Below, one piece after another: positions 25,505-33,970 of a DNA stretch of 64,000 nt (positions are counted from its first letter, which is position 1; every line of letters starts with the position of its first letter). The position numbers and the translations under genes were made by a program. Source of the stretch: Collibacillus ludicampi (GTDB taxonomy: Bacteria > Bacillota > Bacilli > Tumebacillales > BOQE01); the NCBI RefSeq assembly GCF_023705585.1, contig NZ_BOQE01000001.1, positions 2,047,001 through 2,111,000 on the forward strand. Direction: 5' to 3'. The notes below the pieces were generated by a model. That model was not told the origin of the DNA, made no database searches, and saw only the letters and a program-made list of their open reading frames with translations.

Positions 25505-27407
25505 CCGTTCCTCCCTCTTTTTCCATCTGTTCTCGGATGCGGCGGTCCGCCAAATCAAAATGTTGGATCAAGCGGAGACAAGTCTCTTTTAAATATTCGT
25601 ACATTTTCTGCTGGATTTCAGTCACCTTTAAAAGCCGCTCTACCGTATCCACTTCACCGATATCGTTGATCAGTTTGTGAAAAGCGAAAATAATCGATTG
25701 TGTGAATGTTACAATCTCTTCATTTGAGCCATACTTACGAAATGCATGGCTATTGTGGTTATAGAGAGATTCAACAAAAGCTGGAAGGGATCCCGCATAC
25801 TTCACTTGTAAAGCACATGCTTTTTGTACCAGTTTACAGTTTCGGATGTCTGTGTCTGCTTCTATAGTCAGTTGATGCAAACGATTGCGGATCCATTGAA
25901 TTCGACTCAGTAAGTCTTCGTATTTTTTCCTTCGGTCATGGGGACTGTCTTTTGGCACCAGATCCTTAACTTTGTCATAGAGATTCATAGGTAAATGTTC
26001 CTGGCAATACAAGTGGATCGCCTGTTGGAGGGGCATCAATTCTGTTCCTTCAATATAGGCTCCGCCTTCCGTAGCATCAATAAAACGTCGATCAGGATAT
26101 TGGGCAATCTGTTGCTCGAACCAAGTTTTAAATTCATACCATATTTTAATTGTAGGAATCAGATTTCCGTCGACCCCTTTAACCCAAAAAGTAGGTTGAG
26201 ACTGTATGATTTGTACATGTTGTGCCATATATTCTTCTGAATAAGAAGAAAGTTTACTATGTGTTGAATAATCAGGTCCAAATGAAAGATCTTGGCCTAC
26301 AAATATAATTGGATTGGCTCCTACCCAAAGGGCGAATTCAAAAGCCAAATGGGCCGATGAACTGCCTCCACTTAAACCACAACCGTCACTGACAGCTTCA
26401 TTAATCCATTTGCTCGTAGATTCGTAAGAGCGAAAAACGGGAATCCAAGGACCGGGAAATTCAACCGGTATGCGTGGATCCATTAAATGAAGTCCCACCA
26501 GAACCAAATCAGAAGGAAGTTGCGCCTGTTTAAAATGCACTTCATATGAACTGGGCGTACGTTCTACCACACAAACAGCATCCGGTTGAATGTTTCTTTT
26601 CAAACACGGTTTTAAAGCGGATTCTGCTGTCAGGATCAAGGCTTTGCCCTTGGCCTGTGCTAACAACTCCAAGTTCTTATCGAGTGAAGGGCCATTGGAA
26701 ACAATAATTGCCGGTTTTCCTTTGAACGTATCGCGGAGGGAAGAGAGGCGCGGACTGCGCAGTACACTTTCCACGTTGTCTAACATGTTATACATGCCCA
26801 CTAACGTGTCATGAACGGAGTTACCTATCCCCGTTATATTTAATTCCAGGGTACTCCATAACCACTCATGAATCTTGAGATAGGCTTCTTTTTCATTGCG
26901 GTGTGCTAACCAGGTAAAGAAACATGCCGGTTTCGAAACCCGTAATAAAAAGTCGGAAGTTAAAATATCACTCAGTAATGTTTTCATTTGGGACGGATCC
27001 CCGATGACGAAATGAAACGTAGGATTTTGTAGCAAATCCCGTATATCAATCCGGCTCAACATGGTATAAAACAGGTCGATATTTCGTTCAAACACAATCG
27101 TTTCTGTATAGGGCTGCTTCCTTTTTGCGTATTCGATTAATGGATACCCGAAACCGCAACCGTAGATAAAACTGACCATCACGTCCTTATAGTCGAGTGT
27201 ATCTGCCCAATGACTGGCTTCTTGCCATGGATCGATCAAACTGTTCGTGTGAATCGTTTGTGTCCCGATTTGAACGCGGGCAACAGGCCATCCTTGCTCG
27301 CCTTGAACAACTTGTAAAGATCTCGGGTTGTTTTCGTTCTCAGGTAATAAAATCCGTAGTTTATCCGGCAAACAAGAGATATTTTGTTCTAATATCGTGT
27401 TTTTCAA
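25488..27407 (-). CDS. Maf-type (DUF115) motility-accessory glycosyltransferase
   Basis: 639 residues. A Maf N-terminal domain (about 20-190, including YGCGFGYPLIEYAK) is followed by the MptE/DUF115 core with GKPAIIVSNGPSLDKNLELL (about 229-248) and GLSGGSSSAHLAFEFALWVG (about 345-364), then FVGQDLSF. The C-terminal part is helical. Maf proteins attach pseudaminic or legionaminic acid to Ser/Thr, classically on flagellin. The TTG start overlaps the stop of the upstream gene by 4 bases (TTGA). No flagellin gene is in the window, so the acceptor may be another surface protein encoded here. Confidence 0.9.
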   Translation of the reverse strand: MKNTILEQNISCLPDKLRILLPENENNPRSLQVVQGEQGWPVARVQIGTQTIHTNSLIDPWQEASHWADTLDYKDVMVSFIYGCGFGYPLIEYAKRKQPYTETIVFERNIDLFYTMLSRIDIRDLLQNPTFHFVIGDPSQMKTLLSDILTSDFLLRVSKPACFFTWLAHRNEKEAYLKIHEWLWSTLELNITGIGNSVHDTLVGMYNMLDNVESVLRSPRLSSLRDTFKGKPAIIVSNGPSLDKNLELLAQAKGKALILTAESALKPCLKRNIQPDAVCVVERTPSSYEVHFKQAQLPSDLVLVGLHLMDPRIPVEFPGPWIPVFRSYESTSKWINEAVSDGCGLSGGSSSAHLAFEFALWVGANPIIFVGQDLSFGPDYSTHSKLSSYSEEYMAQHVQIIQSQPTFWVKGVDGNLIPTIKIWYEFKTWFEQQIAQYPDRRFIDATEGGAYIEGTELMPLQQAIHLYCQEHLPMNLYDKVKDLVPKDSPHDRRKKYEDLLSRIQWIRNRLHQLTIEADTDIRNCKLVQKACALQVKYAGSLPAFVESLYNHNSHAFRKYGSNEEIVTFTQSIIFAFHKLINDIGEVDTVERLLKVTEIQQKMYEYLKETCLRLIQHFDLADRRIREQMEKEGGTDVKSF

Positions 27408-27715
27408 AATTTTTCAACTCCTGTTTTCTGTGATTCCATCGATTTGACGAGTAGTAAAATGTCATATTCGAGGATATCTGTAGCCCGGATGATATCATGG
27501 CCGTTTAGTGTTTCCATGAGTTTTTCCATCGATTGAATGAGTCGATTGAAAGATTCTTCAGGCAGACGTTCCCCCGTTCGTTCCTGTTCTTCAAGATGAT
27601 CGATCCATAAGAGGCAGGCTTGCTGGAAGCAATTGATCCCTTTTTGATCATCTCCTTGACGCCAAGATTGACATCCTTCTTTAATGAGGGAAATATAAGA
27701 ACATTCATCATTCAT
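27404..27715 (-). CDS. Small helical protein of the glycosylation operon
   Basis: 103 residues, fully helical by composition, with no signal or membrane segment. Visible features are a TPR-like stretch (YISLIKEGCQSWRQGDDQKG then INCFQQACLLW) and NGHDIIRATDILEYDILLLV near the end, a phrase reminiscent of FliS/FliT-sized chaperones. I do not recognise a family with confidence. It overlaps its neighbours by 8 bases upstream and 4 bases downstream, so it is part of the glycosyltransferase operon and may help present the acceptor (inference). Confidence 0.6.
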   Translation of the reverse strand: MNDECSYISLIKEGCQSWRQGDDQKGINCFQQACLLWIDHLEEQERTGERLPEESFNRLIQSMEKLMETLNGHDIIRATDILEYDILLLVKSMESQKTGVEKF

Positions 27716-28244
27716 AAGAATCGTAATCCCCCTTTAACCACCGATTCATTACAATTTGAGATCCATCTGAAAAAAACCACTCGGTATTCACGATTGTTGT
27801 TCGACTTAACCAATCGATGGCTTCATGGAAATAGATCACAGGATTTTTCATTTGATCATAGTCAGCCCGTCGAAACAGGGGTTCTGGTGTTGAACCTAAC
27901 CAGGAATACCATCGTTCAAGAAGTTGACTCAGTTTCTGTATTTTTTCTTCTGTATCTTCAAACTCTCCCAAATCCGTTTCCCCCTTTGTTTTCTCAATTG
28001 TCATCGCCTGAATTAAAACTTGGGAGCCTTCATGAATGAACCAATCCGATTGTGCTATTGCGGATTGCTGTAACTCATAAAGTTTATGGTGGTAATTTGA
28101 AACTGAGTGATGCATGCGAGTTTCATTTTCATGTTGAAACAAAAAATTCGGTTTGGAACACAGCCAGACATACCATTGTTCCACTAAATGTCTAAGGGAA
28201 GAGTTAAGTTCACTTCGGTTTTTCAGAAGTAAAGGCTGATCCAT
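27708..28244 (-). CDS. Unknown protein made of two duplicated ~67-residue modules
   Basis: 178 residues from the ATG at 28244 (AAAGGGAG upstream; ATG at 28253 possible). The two halves align: LVEQWYVWLCSKPNFLFQ matches LLERWYSWLGSTPEPLFR, and AQSDWFIHEGSQVLIQAM matches VNTEWFFSDGSQIVMNRW. The module (WY-W, then P..LF, then a-W-f—DGSQ) is not one I know. It sits between the GT2 gene and the small helical gene in the same operon and may scaffold glycosyltransfer. Function unknown. Confidence 0.65.
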   Translation of the reverse strand: MDQPLLLKNRSELNSSLRHLVEQWYVWLCSKPNFLFQHENETRMHHSVSNYHHKLYELQQSAIAQSDWFIHEGSQVLIQAMTIEKTKGETDLGEFEDTEEKIQKLSQLLERWYSWLGSTPEPLFRRADYDQMKNPVIYFHEAIDWLSRTTIVNTEWFFSDGSQIVMNRWLKGDYDSYE

Positions 28245-28383
28245 AACGGTCATCACTCCCTTTTGAAGCTATTTCATGTATATTCGAATGAACTGGAAAT
28301 GTATGGATGATTGCCCTAGGATACAGCCTCAAATCATGAAGAATTCCCCTTCTTCCCTTGTATGGAAGAGGGGTTTCGAAAAA

Positions 28384-29748
28384 TTATAGAAGTTTCATCA
28401 AAATACGCATTTGCTTCGTAAAGATTTCTTGCTCCAGTTCCGGTCCCTTAATGGTTGAGAGAAGAGCATAGGCGAACTCCCACCTTTGAACCTGTTCGGC
28501 AATTAAAGCAAGAAAGAAGACAGTCTGTGGGTCCGAAAATTCATAAAGGGAAGAAAGGTGAAGGTATGATTCCTGGAAAGAAAAGTGATCGGCGAGGACA
28601 ATCATAAATTGGCGAATACAGTGCAGGTGACCTGGATTCAGTTCGAGTGATTTACGGTAAGCCTCGATGGCATGAACATATTCTTTGCGTGCTGTATATA
28701 CTTGAGCAATCCCTTGCCAGGCAAGAAACGTGCCTGTTCCTTCGAGATGGGTATATTGCGGAGGTGCATCCCCCAATTGGATGCAATGTTTCCATTTATG
28801 CATGGCTTCTTCATATTTTTTGTCATGGAAATCAATGCAAGCGGAAAAATAATTGAGGTCCGTAAAGTCGGGATAATATTCGATAGCCCTCATCAGCTCC
28901 ATCTGTGCAAGGTCCAACTGACGAGTTTCAAATAAACATAAAGCGATTTTATAGCATACATCCGAATGCAGCGGATGAGAAGGTGACCAGCTATCTTTTA
29001 GAATCAACAACAGCTTCAGCGCCTGTTCATATTCGAATAGATTTAAGTAACAGACGGCTTGACAATAGAGAAGGAAAGGCCTTTTTCCTTCTTTTCGGAT
29101 CGTTTCTTCAATAATTTGCAGATTGCGCTTTTGTTTTTCCTCCAGAACATGTGGATTTTTATAACCTTGATGCTTGATCGTAATATTCGAAACAGGTATT
29201 TGAAGTAAATCGACCGTTTCGGACATGGATTCTTCAATGGTTTCATGGATAGGCTCTCGAAACCTGTAGGTTGACCGATTACGGAATAAGGTGAGTTTGT
29301 GATCAATGATTGTTTCTTGCTGCCCCTCTACATCTACTACATTTTCATAACGCACATAACAGCCTTCTGCTGAAGAAGATTGAATAAACCCACGAATGTT
29401 TCTGATGGTATCTTCTGATAGTTCATCATCACAATCCAGAAACAGAACCCATTCCCCGGTTGCGTGCTGAAGGGCTTTATTGCGCGCGGCGCTAAAGTCG
29501 TTCGACCATTCCCAGATGAAAACTTTTGCTCCGTATTGTTTGGCTACCTCTACAGAGGTATCGGTGGAGCCGGTGTCCACAAAAATAATTTCATTCGCGA
29601 ATAATTGGACTTTTTCTAGTAAAGATGGGAGATATTCCTCTTCGTTCTTACAAATGATGCAAACCGATAGTGTATTTTTCTCCTTATTCAATTCAGTCAA
29701 CCCCTGATGTAAATCTTGTGGCTCAGAAAATCGGTGATACTGAACCAT
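28384..29748 (-). CDS. GT2 glycosyltransferase with TPR repeats
   Basis: 454 residues. The N-terminal GT-A domain (about 28-200) has LSVCIICKNEEEYLPSLLEK, FVDTGSTDTSVEVAKQYGAK and the metal-binding DXD-type FLDCDDEL (about 103-110). The rest (about 215-440) is made of TPR units, for example AIEAYRKSLELNPGHLHCIR. This GT2-TPR layout is common in Bacillota glycan loci and related to bacteriocin and surface-protein S/O-glycosyltransferases. It is first in the minus-strand operon that also encodes Maf and the PseB-like dehydratase, and is divergent from the repeat-protein gene. Confidence 0.88.
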   Translation of the reverse strand: MVQYHRFSEPQDLHQGLTELNKEKNTLSVCIICKNEEEYLPSLLEKVQLFANEIIFVDTGSTDTSVEVAKQYGAKVFIWEWSNDFSAARNKALQHATGEWVLFLDCDDELSEDTIRNIRGFIQSSSAEGCYVRYENVVDVEGQQETIIDHKLTLFRNRSTYRFREPIHETIEESMSETVDLLQIPVSNITIKHQGYKNPHVLEEKQKRNLQIIEETIRKEGKRPFLLYCQAVCYLNLFEYEQALKLLLILKDSWSPSHPLHSDVCYKIALCLFETRQLDLAQMELMRAIEYYPDFTDLNYFSACIDFHDKKYEEAMHKWKHCIQLGDAPPQYTHLEGTGTFLAWQGIAQVYTARKEYVHAIEAYRKSLELNPGHLHCIRQFMIVLADHFSFQESYLHLSSLYEFSDPQTVFFLALIAEQVQRWEFAYALLSTIKGPELEQEIFTKQMRILMKLL

Positions 29749-29838
29749 ATTGAAGAAATATGTGTTTTTCTGCCAGTGATGTGCCGTTTCTGACAGTATA
29801 TGAATTACGTATCTATGATGTTGAGAGGAGGGAAATGA

Positions 29839-30831
29839 ATGGCCACTAAAGTTTTTAATGAAATAGCCTCAGAATTAAAGAGTCAAGTGTTTCAATCGCA
29901 ACGTTCAAACTTGCAGGCAAGGATCTTTCAATCGCAACGTTCGAACTTGCAGGCAAGGATCTTCCAGTCGCAGCAATCGAACTTGCAGGCAAGGATCTTC
30001 CAGTCGCAGCAATCGAACTTGCAGGCAAGGATCTTCCAGTCGCAGCGCTCGAACTTGCAGGCAAGGATCTTCCAATCGCAACGTTCGAACTTGCAAGCAA
30101 GGATCTTCCAGTCGCAGCCATCGAACTTGCAGGCAAGGATCTTCCAGTCGCTGCGTTCAAACTTGCAGGCAAGGATCTTCCAGTCGCAGCAATCGAACTT
30201 GCAGGCAAGGATCTTCCAGTCGCTGCGTTCAAACTTGCAGGCAAGGATCTTCCAGTCGCAGCGATCGAACTTGATGGCAAGGATATTCCAGTCGCTGCGT
30301 TCAAACTTGCAGGCAAGGATCTTCCAGTCGCTGCGTTCAAACTTGCAGGCAAGGATCTTCCAGTCGCAGCAATCGAACTTGCAGGCAAGGATCTTCCAGT
30401 CGCTGCGCTCGAACTTGCAGGCAAGGATCTTCCAATCGCAGCGATCGAACTTGTTAGCAAGGGTATTCCAATCGGTCGCTAGCAATATGGTTACGAAACT
30501 TGGGGCCCGGTCAACGACAGACCTTATTCAAACGGTTACAACATCAAGCAGTACGACTTTCACCTTCGGTGCTACTCAAAGTACAATCCAGTTGACACAA
30601 TTCACGATGACTGTCCGGAATACAGGAGCAGCGCCCGCTGTAGCCAAAATCCAGCTAAGCCCTGATGCAACGAATTGGATGGATGATCCGGATTCAACAC
30701 AGCCAACAATCAGTGCAGGAGGGATGGTCATCTTTACACCCGGCAGATTTACGAAGTATGCACGGATCGCAGTAAGAAGAAATTCCGCAGCGAACACAAC
30801 AGTGGACATCTTTGCACAAGGGGCTGTCTAG
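29839..30831 (+). CDS. Repeat protein: seventeen 12-residue repeats plus DUF6385-like domain
   Basis: 330 residues, no signal peptide. After a 17-residue leader come 17 consecutive 12-mers of consensus FQSQRSNLQARI (residues about 18-221), varying mainly at positions 4, 5 and 9. The tail (about 222-330) resembles DUF6385: LIQTVTTSSSTTFTFGATQS, then FTMTVRNTGAAPAVAKIQLS and ARIAVRRNSAANTTVDIFAQ. It has serine and asparagine every few residues and is the only structural gene between the two arms of the glycan locus, so it is the prime candidate acceptor. GAGAGGAGGG precedes the ATG and a terminator follows. Confidence 0.8.
   Translation: MATKVFNEIASELKSQVFQSQRSNLQARIFQSQRSNLQARIFQSQQSNLQARIFQSQQSNLQARIFQSQRSNLQARIFQSQRSNLQARIFQSQPSNLQARIFQSLRSNLQARIFQSQQSNLQARIFQSLRSNLQARIFQSQRSNLMARIFQSLRSNLQARIFQSLRSNLQARIFQSQQSNLQARIFQSLRSNLQARIFQSQRSNLLARVFQSVASNMVTKLGARSTTDLIQTVTTSSSTTFTFGATQSTIQLTQFTMTVRNTGAAPAVAKIQLSPDATNWMDDPDSTQPTISAGGMVIFTPGRFTKYARIAVRRNSAANTTVDIFAQGAV
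29890..30501. repeat. 36-bp tandem repeat array, about 17 units
   Basis: In-frame 36-bp units run through the repeat-protein gene, typically AGGATCTTCCAGTCGCAGC then AATCGAACTTGCAGGCA, with a few substitutions per unit and no spacers. Because the period is a multiple of three and the unit lacks stops in several frames, long antisense frames are also open; I regard those as by-products. Confidence 0.95.
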
Positions 30832-30839
30832 AAATAGTA

Positions 30840-30877
30840 AAAGCCCTGGAAAACAACACTTTCCGGGGCTTTTTTTA
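30840..30877 (+). terminator. Terminator after the repeat-protein gene
   Basis: AAAGCCCTGGAAA pairs with TTTCCGGGGCTTT around ACAACAC, then a T run. The repeat gene is therefore probably its own transcript, separate from the pse genes that follow. Confidence 0.85.
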
Positions 30878-30954
30878 AATGAAAGATCACACTCTGTCCT
30901 GAATAGGAATAAGAAAGCATGGGATCAAATCTCGATTTGTGGAGGAATTCTCGT

Positions 30955-31899
30955 ATGAAAGCTTTGGTCACAGGCGGATCTGGTTTCATCGGCAGATGGC
31001 TCGTCAAACAATTATTAGACGATGGTCACAAAGTTTGGGTTCTCGATGATCTTTCCAATGGCCGATTAGAAAATATTTATAACTTACAAGTTCATTCGGG
31101 ATTTCAAGAATTCATGGCAGGAAATATTCAGGACGTCAATCGATTACAATCCCTCTTTAGAAACAAATTCGATATCTGTTTTCATCTCGCTGCCAAAATC
31201 AATGTACAAGAAAGTATCGATGACCCAAAGAGAACATTTGAAAATGATATCGTCGGGACGTTCAATCTTTTAGAAGAGTGTAGAGAGAATGGTGTAAAAT
31301 TCGTTTTGATGAGTACCTGCATGGTCTATCACCATTCCATTCATCCGGAAGGAATTCGCGAATCTGATCAGACAAAACCCGCATCTCCTTACGCAGGCGC
31401 GAAGATTGCGGCAGAAAATTTGGTCCTTTCTTATTACTATGCATACGGCTTGCCTGCTGTGGTGTTACGCCCATTTAATACTTATGGTCCATACCAGAAA
31501 ACAGGCGGTGAAGGCGGTGTTATTCCCATCTTTATTCGAAACAAGTTGTCCGGAGAAGTGTTAAAAATCTATGGGGACGGTACACAAACCCGTGATTTCC
31601 TTTATGTAGAGGATTGCGCTCGATTTGTCGCGCTTGCAGGATATTCCGATCAAGTGAACGGAGAGATCCTCCATGCGGGCCTTGGAAAAGATATTTCAAT
31701 TAACGCTTTGGCCAAGATGATTGTCCAGGATGAGACCAGGATCATACATGTCCCACATATCCACCCGCAAAGCGAAATCGCCAAGTTACTCTGCAATTAC
31801 TCCAAAGCAAAAGAAAAATTGGGTTGGGAACCGCTTGTCAGTTTGGAAGAAGGCTTAAAACGCACGGAAGATTGGATTCGAAACAATCACCACGAGTAA
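30955..31899 (+). CDS. NAD-dependent nucleotide-sugar epimerase/dehydratase
   Basis: 314 residues from the ATG at 30955 (TGGAGG ahead). It is an extended SDR: Rossmann loop ALVTGGSGFIGRWLVKQLLD, HLAAKINVQESIDDP, an S-T-C-M-V-Y strand, and the catalytic YAGAK (Tyr/Lys about 147-151). PFNTYGPYQKTGGEGGVIPI is typical of UDP-glucose 4-epimerase/GDP-mannose dehydratase relatives. This makes a second sugar SDR in the locus beside the PseB-like enzyme; it may supply another sugar (for example UDP-GalNAc-type) for a mixed glycan. First gene of the plus-strand sugar operon. Confidence 0.85.
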   Translation: MKALVTGGSGFIGRWLVKQLLDDGHKVWVLDDLSNGRLENIYNLQVHSGFQEFMAGNIQDVNRLQSLFRNKFDICFHLAAKINVQESIDDPKRTFENDIVGTFNLLEECRENGVKFVLMSTCMVYHHSIHPEGIRESDQTKPASPYAGAKIAAENLVLSYYYAYGLPAVVLRPFNTYGPYQKTGGEGGVIPIFIRNKLSGEVLKIYGDGTQTRDFLYVEDCARFVALAGYSDQVNGEILHAGLGKDISINALAKMIVQDETRIIHVPHIHPQSEIAKLLCNYSKAKEKLGWEPLVSLEEGLKRTEDWIRNNHHE

Positions 31900-31964
31900 T
31901 AAAACATCTTTTAGAGTCAAAGGATGCATGATTCTACCGTTTTTAGGAGGATGAACACGTACGG

Positions 31965-33167
31965 ATGAAAAAAATAGAGGAGATTCCGGCTATTGAAGGG
32001 GGAAAGCCTGTTCGTGACCGCTATTTACCATATGGAAGACAATGGTTGGATGAATCTGACCGTAAGGCCGTTTTGGAGATTTTAGATGGAGATTACATTA
32101 CGACTGGACCAGCCATAACTCAATTTGAAGAGAAAGTAGCGACGTATGTAGGAGCAAAGTATGCGGTGGCCTTTGCCAACGGGACGGCGGCTTTACATGC
32201 GGCTTGTTTTTCTGCCGGTATAGGGAAAGGGGATGAAGTGATCACCACACCAATGACCTTTGTCGCCACAGCGAATGCAATCCTGTATACAAGAGGTACA
32301 CCCGTTTTTGCGGACATCGATCCAAACACCTATAATATCAATCCAGATGCTATTGAGTCACGGATTACAGAACGGACAAAGGCCATTCTCCCTGTGGATT
32401 TCGCAGGACAACCGGTCAACCATGAGGAAATCAAACGTATTGCCAAAATGCACCAGCTGGTCGTGATCGAAGATGCCGCCCATGCACTCGGTGCCACGTA
32501 TAACGGAGTGAAGATTGGTTCACTGAGTGATATGAGCGTGTTCAGTTTCCATCCTGTCAAGCCGATCACGACGGGTGAAGGGGGGATCATTACAACGAAT
32601 AACGAAACGTATTATGAAAAGCTCATCCAATTCCGTACACATGGAATTACGCGAAATCCGCAAAGATGCAGTTACTTCGAAGGCCCCTGGTATTACGAAA
32701 TGCAGTTTCTAGGTTTTAATTATCGTATGACTGATTTCCAGGCAGCTCTGGGCATAAGTCAAATGAACAAACTCGATCGGTTTAATGAGCGGAGAAGAAA
32801 AATCGCCAGTCGGTATGATGCAGCTTTTCAAAACATAAAATCCATCGTGATTCCACAACAACTGTCAAACATCGAATCAAGCTGGCACCTTTATGTCATT
32901 CGTTTGGTTCCGGAACGATTATGTGTGGACCGCAAAAAAATTTACGAGGCTTTGCAAGCGGAAAACATTGGGGTCAACGTGCATTACAGACCTGTTTATA
33001 CACATCTATATTATCAACAATTAGGGTATCAAAAAGGGATTTGTCCAATCGCTGAAAAATGTTATGAACAAATGATCACATTGCCTCTGTTTCCCGCTAT
33101 GACTGAACAAGATATTCAGGATGTCATTCATTCGGTTCGAAAAGTTTTGAATTATTATGCGAAATAA
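31965..33167 (+). CDS. pseC: PseC-like PLP aminotransferase (DegT/DnrJ/EryC1)
   Basis: 400 residues. AVAFANGTAALHAACFSAGI (about 66-85), DVAFVDIDP-like FADIDPNTYNIN, VVIEDAAHALGATYNG with the PLP-ring aspartate and FSFHPVKPITTGEGG with the Schiff-base lysine (about 191) are all present. QFLGFNYRMTDFQAALGISQ closes the active site. PseC moves an amino group from glutamate to the 4-keto sugar made by PseB. It lies 65 bases after the epimerase; AGGAGG is upstream. Confidence 0.92.
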   Translation: MKKIEEIPAIEGGKPVRDRYLPYGRQWLDESDRKAVLEILDGDYITTGPAITQFEEKVATYVGAKYAVAFANGTAALHAACFSAGIGKGDEVITTPMTFVATANAILYTRGTPVFADIDPNTYNINPDAIESRITERTKAILPVDFAGQPVNHEEIKRIAKMHQLVVIEDAAHALGATYNGVKIGSLSDMSVFSFHPVKPITTGEGGIITTNNETYYEKLIQFRTHGITRNPQRCSYFEGPWYYEMQFLGFNYRMTDFQAALGISQMNKLDRFNERRRKIASRYDAAFQNIKSIVIPQQLSNIESSWHLYVIRLVPERLCVDRKKIYEALQAENIGVNVHYRPVYTHLYYQQLGYQKGICPIAEKCYEQMITLPLFPAMTEQDIQDVIHSVRKVLNYYAK

Positions 33168-33209
33168 GTGTTTGAAAAACTGGTAGTCCATCAGGGGGGA
33201 TGTTGCACC

Positions 33210-33947
33210 ATGAAAGTGACAGCGATTGTTCAAGCGCATATGGGTTCCCGTCGTCTCCCCGGAAAAGTGATGCTGAAATTAGAAAATCAAACGGTTCTCG
33301 CTCACGTGATCGCTCGCTTAAAATGGTCTCGGAAATTAGATGAAATCGTTGTCGCCACAAGTACATTAGCTCAAGATCAATGTATAGCGGAAGAGGCTGT
33401 GCGTAATCAAGTGCACGCTTTCCGCGGAAGCGAAGAACATGTGTTAGAAAGATTTTACCAGGCAGCATGTAACTACCAATCCGACGTAATTGTTCGGATC
33501 ACAGCTGATTGTCCTTTTATTGACCCTGGCATGATCGATAGGATGTTGGAGGTTTTCCTCAGTGAAGGATCTACCTCCGATTACATGAGCAATACATTGG
33601 AACGTACCTTTCCCCGCGGTTTGGATGTGGAAATCTTTACAATGCATGCATTAGATAAAGCATATCGACAGGCGGAGCGCGATGATGAAAAGGAGCATGT
33701 AACCCTTTATCTATATCGGCATCCCGAACAATTTCGACTGTGTTCGTTTACCAACCCCATCGATTATTCAAAATACCGCTGGACATTAGATACGCGAGAA
33801 GACTGGTTGTTTGTACAAGAGGTTTATCGTCGTATCTATATAAATAATCCTTTGTTTACGTGGACAGACATCATTCAATTATTAGAGAGAGAACCTTCAT
33901 TGAGCAAAATCAATGAGGGTGTTCAGCAAAAAGGGGTAGGAACATAA
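33210..33947 (+). CDS. pseF: PseF/SpsF-type CMP-sugar cytidylyltransferase
   Basis: 245 residues from the ATG at 33210 (GGGGGATG upstream). The nucleotide loop is VTAIVQAHMGSRRLPGKVML (about 2-21), followed by VRITADCPFIDPGMIDRMLE with the metal-binding aspartates. RGLDVEIF and RWTLDTREDWLFVQEVYR complete the SpsF pattern. It activates the nonulosonic acid as CMP-sugar. In Bacillus spore polysaccharide operons the homologue is SpsF, next to SpsE and SpsG as here. Confidence 0.9.
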   Translation: MKVTAIVQAHMGSRRLPGKVMLKLENQTVLAHVIARLKWSRKLDEIVVATSTLAQDQCIAEEAVRNQVHAFRGSEEHVLERFYQAACNYQSDVIVRITADCPFIDPGMIDRMLEVFLSEGSTSDYMSNTLERTFPRGLDVEIFTMHALDKAYRQAERDDEKEHVTLYLYRHPEQFRLCSFTNPIDYSKYRWTLDTREDWLFVQEVYRRIYINNPLFTWTDIIQLLEREPSLSKINEGVQQKGVGT

Positions 33948-33970
33948 ATTTTGTAACGAGGAATTTCATC

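Noticed and set aside
29855-30485. Long antisense open frames of up to 201 codons across the repeat-protein gene
   Set aside because: They arise because a 36-bp repeat keeps all frames in register; they lack ribosome sites, and the repeated peptides (for example SLPASS, DWKILACKFE) have no independent support.
29890-30501. CRISPR-like 36-bp repeats
   Set aside because: The units are directly contiguous with no spacers and encode an in-frame protein repeat; no cas genes are present.
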